Positions 1 through 7,866 of a stretch of DNA of 64,000 bases are shown here, in pieces. This DNA comes from Parahoeflea alexandrii. Lineage in GTDB: Bacteria > Pseudomonadota > Alphaproteobacteria > Rhizobiales > Rhizobiaceae. The stretch covers positions 506,575 to 570,574 of the forward strand of contig NZ_JAPWHB010000005.1 in NCBI RefSeq assembly GCF_027214025.1, written 5' to 3'. Position numbers and translations under genes: made by a program. The notes beneath the pieces were generated by a model. The model did not search any database, was not told the origin of the DNA, and saw nothing but the letters and a program-made list of their open reading frames with translations. Each line of letters opens with the position of its first letter. The stretch's first letter is position 1.

Positions 1-585
1 ATCAGCATTCAGGGCGAGACCATCGAGATGAAGCCCGATCGATGGGGGGGGCTGCAGCCCGCAAATGCGGCACAGCTCCGCCGCATCCGCACCAGGCTTG
101 CCATGGTGTTCCAGAGCTTCAATCTCTGGCAGCACATGACGGTGCTCGGCAATGTCATCGAAGCGCCAGTGCAGGTCATGGGCGTGCCGCGCGACGAGGC
201 GATTGCGCGCGCCGAGAAACTGCTCGACCGCGTCGGTCTCTCCGACAAGCGGGATGTCTACCCGGCGTTCCTGTCGGGCGGCCAGCAGCAGCGCGCGGCG
301 ATTGCCCGTGCTCTCGCAGTCGAGCCGGAAGTCATGCTGTTCGACGAGCCGACCTCGGCGCTCGATCCCGAACTGGTAGGCGAGGTGCTCGCCGTGATTG
401 CCGATCTGGCGCGCGAAGGCCGCACCATGCTCTTGGTGACACATGAAATGAAGTTCGCCCGCGAGGTCGCCAATCATGTGGTCTTCCTTGCGGACGGGGT
501 GATTGAGGAGGAAGGTCCGCCGGACGTGATCTACAGCGCGCCAAAGTCGGAGCGTCTCAAGAAATTCCTTGCGACCGTTCAATAG
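1..585 (+). CDS. Polar amino acid type ABC transporter ATP-binding protein (5' end outside window)
   Basis: This is the cytoplasmic ATPase of a HisP/ArtP-type importer. The reading frame is open from the first base of the window, so the true start and the Walker A loop (about 60 residues) lie upstream. Visible here are the Q-loop FQSFNLW, the signature LSGGQQQR near residue 91, the Walker B VMLFDEPTSALD near residue 111, and the H-loop VTHEM, in the normal order of the family. It is followed by the binding protein and two permeases in the same orientation, which completes the importer. The ligand is not shown by the sequence; the carnitine operon beyond suggests a betaine or amino acid, but that is inference. 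Confidence 0.93.
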   Translation: MSIQGETIEMKPDRWGGLQPANAAQLRRIRTRLAMVFQSFNLWQHMTVLGNVIEAPVQVMGVPRDEAIARAEKLLDRVGLSDKRDVYPAFLSGGQQQRAAIARALAVEPEVMLFDEPTSALDPELVGEVLAVIADLAREGRTMLLVTHEMKFAREVANHVVFLADGVIEEEGPPDVIYSAPKSERLKKFLATVQ

Positions 586-632
586 TCCAAGGTTCAATGG
601 GCAAAGCCCGAACTCTTTAACAGGGGAAAATC

Positions 633-1403
633 ATGAAGAACAAAATCATCACCGCATTCGCAGCCCTCGGCATGACGCTGGCGGCCCACGCCGCATCCGC
701 TGAAACCGTGCGCGTCGGCGTCGCCGCCGAACCCTATCCGCCTTTCACCGAACCGGATGCCGCCGGCAACTGGACCGGTTGGGAAATCGACTTCATGAAC
801 GCGGTCTGCACTGAGGCCAAGCTCGATTGCGTGGTCACCCCGGTCGCCTGGGACGGCATCATTCCGGCGCTGACCTCGAACAAGATAGACGCGATCGTCG
901 GTTCGATGTCGATCACCGAAGAGCGGATGAAGACCATCGATTTCTCCGACAAGTACTACAACACCCCGTCCGTCATCGCGACCGCCAAGGGCTCGGGCAT
1001 CACTCCTGATGCCGCCGGCCTGAAGGACAAGATCATCGGCGTCCAGGTCTCGACCATTCACCAGGATTACGTCACCACCCACTTCGGCGACGTGGCTGCC
1101 GAGGTGAAGGAATACCAGACCCAGGACGAGGCCAACCAGGATCTCGCCGCCGGTCGCGTTGACGCCATCATGGCGGATTCGCTGGCGCTTGATGCCTTCG
1201 TCAAATCCGACGCCTGCTGCGAGATCGTCGGTGCAGTCGAAGATGACCCGGCTATTCTGGGTGCCGGTGTGGGCGTCGGCCTGCGCAAGGGCGATGATGC
1301 GCTGCGCGAGAAGTTCAACACGGCGATCGCCACCATCCGCGAGAACGGCACTTACGACGAGTTCTCCAAGAAGTATTTCGACTTCGACATCTACGGTAAG
1401 TAA
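633..1403 (+). CDS. ABC transporter substrate-binding protein, family 3
   Basis: The 256-residue periplasmic binding protein has an N-terminal signal peptide (basic MKNK, hydrophobic core, AxA-type site near residue 23). The mature part starts with VRVGVAAEPYPPF, the usual first strand and ligand loop of family 3 (HisJ/ArtJ-like) proteins, followed by WEIDFMNAVC and the DFSDKYYNTP hinge motif. It delivers ligand to the two permeases that follow. A purine-rich AGGGGA sequence precedes the ATG. A CC pair (DACCEIV) in the second lobe is unusual for a periplasmic protein and could form a disulfide with another cysteine. The ligand cannot be read from the sequence. Confidence 0.93.
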   Translation: MKNKIITAFAALGMTLAAHAASAETVRVGVAAEPYPPFTEPDAAGNWTGWEIDFMNAVCTEAKLDCVVTPVAWDGIIPALTSNKIDAIVGSMSITEERMKTIDFSDKYYNTPSVIATAKGSGITPDAAGLKDKIIGVQVSTIHQDYVTTHFGDVAAEVKEYQTQDEANQDLAAGRVDAIMADSLALDAFVKSDACCEIVGAVEDDPAILGAGVGVGLRKGDDALREKFNTAIATIRENGTYDEFSKKYFDFDIYGK

Positions 1404-1432
1404 CATGCCGGTCACGGCGCATTGCGCTCTAA

Positions 1433-1463
1433 CCGGCCCGGCGGGTAATCTCCGCCGGGCCGG
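1433..1463 (+). promoter_or_regulatory. GC-rich stem-loop between binding-protein and permease genes
   Basis: A perfect 12-bp stem (CCGGCCCGGCGG / CCGCCGGGCCGG) closes a 7-nt loop in the gap between the binding protein and the first permease. There is no T-tract. Such hairpins after binding-protein genes usually stabilise the upstream mRNA or cause partial termination, giving an excess of binding protein over permease. Confidence 0.75.
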
Positions 1464-1477
1464 CAAGGTCGTTTTCC

Positions 1478-2212
1478 ATGCTTGAGTGGATTGCGGGCCT
1501 CGCTTCCTGGGAGCTGCTGGCGCTCGAACCGCCGGGCTGGGGAGGCGTGCTGCTCGGAGGCCTCGCCATCTCGCTCCAGGTCGCTGTCGGCGGCTATCTC
1601 CTGGGCTTTCTGATTGGCGTCGGCGGCGCCACGGGCAAGCTCTATGGAGGCCCGATCCTGCGCGATCTTCTCGACGTCTACACCACGCTTGTTCGGGCCG
1701 TCCCCGAACTGGTTCTCATCCTGCTGCTCTATTACGCAGGTACCGATGCGCTCAACCAGCTGATGCTGCTGATCGGCGCCGAGCGTGTCGATATCAGCGG
1801 TCTTGCCGCCGGCATCTTCGTCATCGGCGTGGTCCAGGGCGCCTACCAGACCGAGGTTCTGCGCGGCGCCTTCAAGGCCGTACCTCATGGCCAGATCGAG
1901 GCGGCGCGCGCCTATGGCATGTCGTCGCTGCAGGTGCTCAGGCGCATCACGCTTCCCGGCATGCTGCCCCATGCCGTTCCCGGTCTCGCCAATCTCTGGC
2001 TGATCGCCACCAAGGATACAGCGCTGCTGGCGGTGGTCGGCGTCGCCGAACTCACGCTGGTGACCCGCCAGGCCGGCGGCACCACCAAGTCCTACTTCCT
2101 GTTCTTCTGCGCTGCTGGCCTGCTCTATCTGCTGGTGACGTTGATCTCCAATGTCGGCATCCGCCGCGTTGAACGCTATGCCCGCCGTGGCATGCCGGCG
2201 GTGCGCTCATGA
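1478..2212 (+). CDS. Amino acid ABC transporter permease (HisQ type)
   Basis: This 244-residue inner-membrane protein has several hydrophobic segments and a cytoplasmic EAA coupling loop, AARAYGMSSLQVLRRITLP, near residues 145-165, which docks on the ATPase. It is one of two permeases that form the channel. The reading frame ends 4 bases into the next permease (ATGA overlap), so the pair is translationally coupled. Length and motif order fit HisQ/OccQ-like permeases. The start follows the intergenic stem-loop. Confidence 0.92.
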   Translation: MLEWIAGLASWELLALEPPGWGGVLLGGLAISLQVAVGGYLLGFLIGVGGATGKLYGGPILRDLLDVYTTLVRAVPELVLILLLYYAGTDALNQLMLLIGAERVDISGLAAGIFVIGVVQGAYQTEVLRGAFKAVPHGQIEAARAYGMSSLQVLRRITLPGMLPHAVPGLANLWLIATKDTALLAVVGVAELTLVTRQAGGTTKSYFLFFCAAGLLYLLVTLISNVGIRRVERYARRGMPAVRS

Positions 2213-2991
2213 GCCCCGAAATCCGAAGCTGGCGTGAGCCACACCGGCTGGTGCTGCTGGCCATCGGCATCGGCATCATCGTCTTTGCCGCAATCAACAT
2301 GCGATGGGATTGGCTGCCGCGCTATTCCGGCCGGCTCGTCGAAGGCGTCGGCACCACGTTGTGGCTGTTGTTTCTGACCAGTGCCCTCGGCTTTCTGCTC
2401 GCCGTGCCGCTTGGACTGGCCCAGGCCGCAGGACCGTTCTGGCTGTCGGGACCGGCGCGCATGTTCTGCACGGTCATCCGGGGCACGCCATTGCTGTTGC
2501 AGCTCTGGCTTCTCTACTACGGCCTCGGCTCCCTGTTCGCCTACTGGCCCGAGATCCGCCAGTCCTGGGCCTGGCCCTACCTTCGCTCCGCCTGGCCCTA
2601 CGGCGTGCTGGCGCTGACGCTCTCCTTTGCAGGCTACGAGGGCGAGGTGATGCGCGGGGCATTTGCCGGCGTGCCCAAGGGAGAACTCGAGGCGGGCCGG
2701 GCTTATGGCATGTCGCCGTTGACAGTATTCCGGCGGATCTGGCTGCCGCGCGCCATCCATCGGGCGCTGCCGACGCTCGCCGGCGAAACCGTGTTGCAGC
2801 TCAAGGCCACTCCGCTGGTCGCCACCATCACGGTGGTCGATGTCTACGCCATCATCTCACGGGTACGCCAGGACACCTACCTGACCTATGAACCGCTGCT
2901 GCTGCTGGCCTTGATCTACATGATCCTGACCGGGATCCTGGTGCTCGCTTTCCGCTGGCTGGAGGCAAAGGTTCCGGTCAAGGGTGGTTGA
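2209..2991 (+). CDS. Amino acid ABC transporter permease (HisM type)
   Basis: The second permease is 260 residues long, with an N-terminal membrane segment, the central RGTPLLLQLWLLYYGLG region typical of HisM/ArtM proteins, and the EAA loop EAGRAYGMSPLTVFRRIWLP. It overlaps the first permease by 4 bases. It is the last gene of the importer, and its stop codon lies in the first copy of a short tandem repeat that also carries the stop codon of the convergent regulator gene. Confidence 0.92.
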   Translation: MSPEIRSWREPHRLVLLAIGIGIIVFAAINMRWDWLPRYSGRLVEGVGTTLWLLFLTSALGFLLAVPLGLAQAAGPFWLSGPARMFCTVIRGTPLLLQLWLLYYGLGSLFAYWPEIRQSWAWPYLRSAWPYGVLALTLSFAGYEGEVMRGAFAGVPKGELEAGRAYGMSPLTVFRRIWLPRAIHRALPTLAGETVLQLKATPLVATITVVDVYAIISRVRQDTYLTYEPLLLLALIYMILTGILVLAFRWLEAKVPVKGG

Positions 2992-3008
2992 TCAGTGGTG
3001 GTTGATCA
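2983..3008. repeat. Two 12-bp direct copies spanning both convergent stop codons
   Basis: GGTGGTTGATCA occurs at 2983-2994 and again at 2997-3008, a period of 14 bases. The first copy contains the permease TGA and the second contains, on the minus strand, the TGA of the regulator. The second copy continues into the palindrome GGTTGATCAACC (3000-3011). This looks like a small slippage duplication. Confidence 0.7.
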
Positions 3009-4022
3009 ACCGCGGTTGACGCCGGCCGCCTTGCGGGCAGTGGAAGGCTGTTTCCGGCTTGCGCTCGGCGACAGGCCGAACTGGCGGCTGAAGGCGCGAG
3101 AGAACGAAGATTCCGAGGAGAAGCCGGTCCGCGACGCGATGTCGGTCATGCTCAGCCGCGTATCGTTGACCAGCCGCCGGGCCGCAGCCAGCCGGAGCGA
3201 CAGGAAGTAGGCGCCGGGGGTCTCACCCAACTGCCGGGAAAACAGCTGTTCCAGGCCACGCGCCGACATCGACACCCGCCGGGCGATCGCCGCGATGCTG
3301 ACGGGCGTGTCGATATGGGCTTCCATCAGCCGGATCGACCGCACCAGCCGCGGATCGTGATTGGCGTCGCCGAGGGTGACGTTCACCTGCGGGTCGCCCG
3401 CAGCCCTCTGGTCGTCGTGAACGAAGCTGCTCGCAACATCCAAAGCTGCTGGGTGGCCGAGCACCTGGCGCACGATGTCGACCATCATGTCGAAGGTAGG
3501 CGAGGCGCCCGATGTGGTGATGAAGCGGCCGTCCGTCACGTAGCGGTCGGGCCTCAGATCGACATTCGGAAAGGCTGCGGCGAAGTCCTCGAAATCCTCC
3601 CAGTGCGTGGCGGCGCGATGCTCGTCGAGCAGTCCTGCGCGCGCCAGCAGCCAGGGACCGGATTCGATCCCCATGACGATCATCGCGTTGCGTGCCGCCC
3701 GGTAGATATGTCCGATGAGCCGCCGGTCGGTCATTTGCGCCGCGCCAAACCCCGCCACAATGCCGAGGACATCGCACCGCGATGAGGGATCATGCCTGCC
3801 GGATACCGGCCAGCCGATACCCGAGGACGTCGCCGGCGCGTCTCCGTCGACCGAGACGAAGCGCCATTCGAACACGAGGCGGCCTGATTGCCGGTTGGCA
3901 GCCCGCAGGGGCTCGACAGCGCTTGCAAGTGTCAGCAACGAGCATCCGGGCAGCACCAGCAGGTCGACCGTGATAGGTCGCCCGCTTTCCGAAATCCCCG
4001 GCAGGATTTTGTTTTGTGTCAT
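3006..4022 (-). CDS. cdhR: GlxA/CdhR-type AraC-family regulator of carnitine catabolism
   Basis: The 338-residue protein has an N-terminal DJ-1/PfpI-like sensor domain (ITVDLLVLPGCSLLTLASAVEP, about residues 15-190) and a C-terminal AraC domain (about 225-330) with two helix-turn-helix units, the second being DIASRTGFSSESSFSRAFSRQFG. This GlxA-like architecture is that of CdhR, the activator of carnitine dehydrogenase genes in Pseudomonas. It is divergent from the carnitine operon, separated by 76 bases, as expected for a local activator. A GAAGGAAA ribosome site precedes the ATG. The fold is certain; the assignment to carnitine rests on the adjacent lcdH and BKACE genes. Confidence 0.85.
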   Translation of the reverse strand: MTQNKILPGISESGRPITVDLLVLPGCSLLTLASAVEPLRAANRQSGRLVFEWRFVSVDGDAPATSSGIGWPVSGRHDPSSRCDVLGIVAGFGAAQMTDRRLIGHIYRAARNAMIVMGIESGPWLLARAGLLDEHRAATHWEDFEDFAAAFPNVDLRPDRYVTDGRFITTSGASPTFDMMVDIVRQVLGHPAALDVASSFVHDDQRAAGDPQVNVTLGDANHDPRLVRSIRLMEAHIDTPVSIAAIARRVSMSARGLEQLFSRQLGETPGAYFLSLRLAAARRLVNDTRLSMTDIASRTGFSSESSFSRAFSRQFGLSPSASRKQPSTARKAAGVNRG

Positions 4023-4058
4023 GTTTCCTTCGTAAATGGAAAGGCATCGAGCCGCAAG

Positions 4059-4075
4059 CCGGTCATCATTACCGG
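4059..4075. promoter_or_regulatory. Inverted repeat CCGGT-N7-ACCGG in the cdhR/carnitine operon divergent region
   Basis: A perfect 5-bp inverted repeat with a 7-bp spacer lies between the divergent genes, 24 bases before the first operon gene. It is a candidate site for the CdhR-like regulator. The short arms and position are suggestive only. Confidence 0.35.
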
Positions 4076-4098
4076 ACCATCAAGAGGAGGATTGCTGA

Positions 4099-5016
4099 AT
4101 GCCATTGACCATGAACCGCGAGGTCTTCATCACCTGCGCCGTCACGGGCTCAGGCTCCACCCAGGACCGCAGCCCGCATGTGCCGCGCTCACCCGAGCAG
4201 ATCGCCAATTCTGCGATCGACGCGGCCAGGGCCGGCGCCGCCATCGTCCATTGCCATGTCCGCGATCCCGAGACAGGTGCGCCCCGCCGCGATGTCGCGC
4301 TCTACCGCGAGGTCACCGAGCGCATCCGCGAAGCCGAAGTCGACGTGGTCTTGAACCTGACTGCCGGCATGGGCGGCGACATGGTGTTCGGCCCCACCGA
4401 AAAACCCTTGCCGCTCAATCCGGTCGGCACCGACATGGCCGGCGCGTCCGAACGCATGAAGCACGTTCTTGAGTGCCTTCCCGAAATCTGCACGCTCGAT
4501 TGCGGCACCATGAACTTCGCCGAGGCCGACTACGTCATGACCAACACGCCGGGTATGCTGCGCGCCATGGGCGGCATGATGACCCAGCTCGGCGTCAAGC
4601 CGGAGATCGAGGCCTTTGATACCGGCCATCTCTGGTTCGCCAAGGAACTGGTCAAGGAAGGCGTGCTTAAGCCTGATGCGCTGGTGCAGCTCTGCATGGG
4701 CGTGCCCTGGGGCGCGCCGGACGACCTCAACACCTTCATGGCAATGGTCAACAACGTGCCTGCCGACTGGAACTGGTCGGCCTTCGCGCTCGGCCGCAAC
4801 CAGATGGCCTATGTCGCGGCCGCCGTGCTGGCTGGCGGCAATGTCCGGGTCGGGCTCGAGGACAATCTCTGGCTCGGCAAGGGCGAACTCGCCACCAATG
4901 CCCAGCTTGTCGAGCGTGCCGTGACCATCGTCGAGAATATGGGCGCACGCGTCATCGGTCCCGCCGAGGTGCGCGAGCGGCTGAACCTGACCAAGCGCGC
5001 GCCTGCATCCGCCTGA
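4099..5016 (+). CDS. Beta-keto acid cleavage enzyme (BKACE, formerly DUF849), probable dehydrocarnitine cleavage
   Basis: The 305-residue TIM-barrel enzyme has the BKACE zinc-binding motif HCHVRD (near residue 51) and the late glutamate motif GLEDNLW. BKACE enzymes condense a beta-keto acid with acetyl-CoA; on 3-dehydrocarnitine the products are betainyl-CoA and acetoacetate. Its position three genes from a fused carnitine dehydrogenase/betainyl-CoA thioesterase makes that substrate by far the most likely. A strong GAGGAGG site lies 9 bases before the ATG. An internal ATG at 4111 is a less likely start. Confidence 0.9.
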   Translation: MPLTMNREVFITCAVTGSGSTQDRSPHVPRSPEQIANSAIDAARAGAAIVHCHVRDPETGAPRRDVALYREVTERIREAEVDVVLNLTAGMGGDMVFGPTEKPLPLNPVGTDMAGASERMKHVLECLPEICTLDCGTMNFAEADYVMTNTPGMLRAMGGMMTQLGVKPEIEAFDTGHLWFAKELVKEGVLKPDALVQLCMGVPWGAPDDLNTFMAMVNNVPADWNWSAFALGRNQMAYVAAAVLAGGNVRVGLEDNLWLGKGELATNAQLVERAVTIVENMGARVIGPAEVRERLNLTKRAPASA

Positions 5017-5038
5017 CAACGTTCCCGGGGAGGGGATC

Positions 5039-5659
5039 ATGGAGAAGGTCAAGTTTACCGCGATGAAGGACGGTGACCGGGAGGACTACGAGTTCCTCAC
5101 CGAGCACGAAATCGAATACGCTTCCAAGACCGCCGAGCGGCTTCTTGGCGCGATGGTCGAACTTGATGAAAGCCTGTCAGGCTATCAGGTCACCCGGCTC
5201 GGCCATTCGCTTCAATCGGCCACCCGCGCCTGGCGCGACGGTGCCGATGTCGACTGGGTGGTCTCGGCGCTGCTGCACGACATCGGCGACATCTACGCGC
5301 CCTACAATCACGATGAATATGCCGCAGCCATTCTCCGTCCCTTCGTGCGCGAACAGTGCTCCTGGGTGGTCGAAAAGCACGGCGATTTCCAGAAGCTCTA
5401 CTATGCCCACCATCTCGGCGGCGACCCGAATGCCAGGGATGCCTACAAGGGCCATGCTTATTACGACGACTGCGCCACGTTCTGCGAGCGCTGGGACCAG
5501 TCGAGCTTCGATCCCGACTACCCGCATGAAAACATCGACTTCTTCCGCTTGATGGTCGAGGAAGTCTTTGCCCGCAAGGCCTATGACCCGGCCGTCATCC
5601 GTGCCGGCGAACGGGTTCCCCTGACAGATTCAACGACAGCCGAAGGGCGAAACGCATGA
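5039..5659 (+). CDS. HD-domain protein, PhnZ/MIOX-like, possible diiron oxygenase
   Basis: The 206-residue protein has an HD fold with LGHSLQSA, the paired metal motif LLHDIGD (about residue 80), further histidines (YNHDEYAA, EKHGDF, YAHHLGG), and a late ERWDQSSFDPDY. The pattern of an early histidine, HD, two mid-chain histidines and a distal Asp after RW resembles the mixed-valent diiron oxygenases PhnZ and MIOX more than nucleotide phosphohydrolases. It sits between BKACE and lcdH and overlaps lcdH by 4 bases, so it is part of the carnitine operon. The reaction is unknown; oxidation of a quaternary ammonium substrate is one possibility, since TmpB, a PhnZ relative, acts on a trimethylammonium phosphonate. 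Confidence 0.8.
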   Translation: MEKVKFTAMKDGDREDYEFLTEHEIEYASKTAERLLGAMVELDESLSGYQVTRLGHSLQSATRAWRDGADVDWVVSALLHDIGDIYAPYNHDEYAAAILRPFVREQCSWVVEKHGDFQKLYYAHHLGGDPNARDAYKGHAYYDDCATFCERWDQSSFDPDYPHENIDFFRLMVEEVFARKAYDPAVIRAGERVPLTDSTTAEGRNA

Positions 5660-7089
5660 GCGAAATCAAGAAGGCCGCCATCATCGGCGGCGGTGTGATC
5701 GGCGGCGGCTGGGCTGCCCGGTTCCTTCTCAATGGCTGGGACGTGATCATCTCCGACCCCGATCCGGAAGCCGAGCGCAAGGTTGGCGAAGTGCTTGCCA
5801 ATGCCCGGCGCTCGCTGCCGGCCCTGTCCGATGTCAGCGTGCCGAAGGAAGGCAGACTGAGCTTCGCCTCTTCAATCGCAGAAGCGGTCAGCGATGCCGA
5901 CTGGATCCAGGAGAGCGTGCCCGAGCGCCTCGACATCAAGCACACGATCCTCGCCGAGATCCAGAAGCACTGCCCCGCCGACGCGTTGATCGGCTCCTCG
6001 ACGTCAGGCTTCAAACCCTCCGAATTGCAGCAGGGTGCGGCCCGTCCCGAGCAGATCTTCGTCGCCCACCCCTTCAACCCGGTCTACCTGCTGCCGGTGA
6101 TTGAACTGGTCGGCGTCCAGGCGACGCTGGAGCGCGCCCGCGACGTGCTCGACGGCATCGGCATGAAGCCGCTGATCGTCCGCAAGGAAATCGACGCCCA
6201 TATCGCCGACCGCTTCCTCGAAGCCGTCTGGCGCGAGGCGCTGTGGCTGGTCAAGGACGGCATCGCCACCACCCAAGAGATCGACGACGTCATCCGCTTC
6301 GGCTTCGGCATGCGCTGGGCGCAGATGGGTCTGTTCGAGACCTACCGCATCGCCGGCGGCGAAGCTGGCATGCGCCATTTCATCGCCCAGTTCGGCCCGT
6401 GCCTTTCCTGGCCCTGGACCAAGCTGATGGACGTGCCGGAACTCACCGATGAGCTGACCGACATGATCGCCGATCAGTCCGACGCGCAGTCGGGCATGCA
6501 TTCGATCCGGGAGCTCGAGCGCATCCGCGACGACAACCTGGTCGCCATCATGCGCGCGCTCAAGGGCCGCAACTGGGGCTCGGGTGAATTGCTCAACACC
6601 CATGACGCGCGCAACAAGCCGGCCTTGCCGACCGCCATCGATGCGCCGTTCACGACGCTCGAGCGCGTTATCCCGGTCGACTGGATGGACTACAACGGCC
6701 ACATGAACGAAAGCCGCTACGGCCAGGTGTTCTCTGATGCCGGCGACGTGGTGATGCAAATGGTCGGCGCCGACCAGGACTATATTGCCAGCGGCCTGTC
6801 CTATTTCACCGTGTCCAACGAGATCGGCTATCTCAACGAAACCCATCTGGGCGACGCGATCCATGTCCGCACCCAGGTGCTCGAGGCACGCGGCAAGAAG
6901 CTGCGCATGTATCACGAGATGATCCGCACCGCGGATGGTGAACTGCTTTCGACCTGCAACCAGCTGCTCATCCACGTCTCGCTTGAAACCCGCCGTGCTT
7001 GCGAGCCCGAAGGCGAGGTTCTGGCAAAGATCACGGCACTTGGCGAGGCGCAGTCGAAACTGCCCAAGCCCGCCAGCATGCGGGATTGA
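5656..7089 (+). CDS. lcdH: Fused L-carnitine dehydrogenase / betainyl-CoA thioesterase
   Basis: Residues 1 to about 320 form a 3-hydroxyacyl-CoA dehydrogenase-like enzyme, with an NAD fold IIGGGVIGGGWAARF, STSGFKPSELQ, and the catalytic HPFNPVYLLPVIELV. Residues from about 330 to 477 form a hot-dog thioesterase (VDWMDYNGHMNESRYGQVFSDAG). The first domain oxidises L-carnitine to 3-dehydrocarnitine; the second hydrolyses betainyl-CoA, made by BKACE, to glycine betaine. In Pseudomonas these are separate genes; the fusion is the rhizobial form. The ATG overlaps the HD gene stop by 4 bases. Both domains look intact. Confidence 0.93.
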   Translation: MSEIKKAAIIGGGVIGGGWAARFLLNGWDVIISDPDPEAERKVGEVLANARRSLPALSDVSVPKEGRLSFASSIAEAVSDADWIQESVPERLDIKHTILAEIQKHCPADALIGSSTSGFKPSELQQGAARPEQIFVAHPFNPVYLLPVIELVGVQATLERARDVLDGIGMKPLIVRKEIDAHIADRFLEAVWREALWLVKDGIATTQEIDDVIRFGFGMRWAQMGLFETYRIAGGEAGMRHFIAQFGPCLSWPWTKLMDVPELTDELTDMIADQSDAQSGMHSIRELERIRDDNLVAIMRALKGRNWGSGELLNTHDARNKPALPTAIDAPFTTLERVIPVDWMDYNGHMNESRYGQVFSDAGDVVMQMVGADQDYIASGLSYFTVSNEIGYLNETHLGDAIHVRTQVLEARGKKLRMYHEMIRTADGELLSTCNQLLIHVSLETRRACEPEGEVLAKITALGEAQSKLPKPASMRD

Positions 7090-7100
7090 GGGGCGTAACC

Positions 7101-7862
7101 ATGAGCCAGCGCGTCCTCATCACCGGTGGCGGATCGGGCATCGGCAAGGCCATGGCCGAGACCTTTGCAGCCCAGGGCGCGCGTGTGCTGGTCACCGACA
7201 TGGACCAAGCGGCGCTCGATCAGTGTCCCGGCGGTTGGCTGAAAGAGCAAGGCGATGCCAGCGATCCCGCTCATATGCGCGCTGTGTTCGACCGCATCGC
7301 GACCGAGTGGGGCGGGATTGACGTCGTCTGCGCCAATGCAGGAATTGCCGGGCCCACGGCCCTTGTCGAAGACGTCGAGCCCGAGGATTTCCGCCGCTGC
7401 ATGGCGGTCAATCTCGAAGGCGCGTTCCTGGCGGCCAAATATGCCGCGCTGATGATGAAGGCGCAGAAATCCGGCGTGATCCTGATCACGTCTTCGAATG
7501 CCGGTCTTTATGGCTTCCCCAACCGGGCACCCTACGCGTCGGCAAAATGGGCGGAGATCGGGCTGATGAAGACCTTGGCCATGGAACTCGGCCCCTACGG
7601 CATCCGCGCCAACGCGATCGCGCCGGGCTGCGTCGAAGGCCCGCGCATCGACGGCGTCATCGAGCGCGAGGCGAAGGCCAAGGGAACCACGCCGGACGTG
7701 ATCCGCGCCGGTTACGAGGCGGGCGTGTCGATGCGCTCCTTCGTGACCGCCCAGGACATCGCCAACATGGCGGTCTTCCTCGCCTCCGACGGGGCAAGGC
7801 TGGTCTCCGGCCAGGTAATCGCCGTTGACGGCCATACAGAAAATCCAGACCCAAAGGTTTAA
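7101..7862 (+). CDS. SDR-family NAD(P)-dependent oxidoreductase
   Basis: This 253-residue classical short-chain dehydrogenase has the cofactor motif TGGGSGIG, the NAG motif (CANAGIAGP), catalytic Ser in ITSSNAG and the YxxxK pair in YASAKW. The C-terminal SGQVIAVDGH is the usual SDR end. I chose the ATG at 7101, just after lcdH, because upstream in-frame starts overlap lcdH and add unrelated sequence. Its place between lcdH and an acyl-CoA dehydrogenase suggests a hydroxy intermediate of carnitine or butyrobetaine breakdown, but the substrate is not evident. Confidence 0.88.
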   Translation: MSQRVLITGGGSGIGKAMAETFAAQGARVLVTDMDQAALDQCPGGWLKEQGDASDPAHMRAVFDRIATEWGGIDVVCANAGIAGPTALVEDVEPEDFRRCMAVNLEGAFLAAKYAALMMKAQKSGVILITSSNAGLYGFPNRAPYASAKWAEIGLMKTLAMELGPYGIRANAIAPGCVEGPRIDGVIEREAKAKGTTPDVIRAGYEAGVSMRSFVTAQDIANMAVFLASDGARLVSGQVIAVDGHTENPDPKV

Positions 7863-7866
7863 GCTC

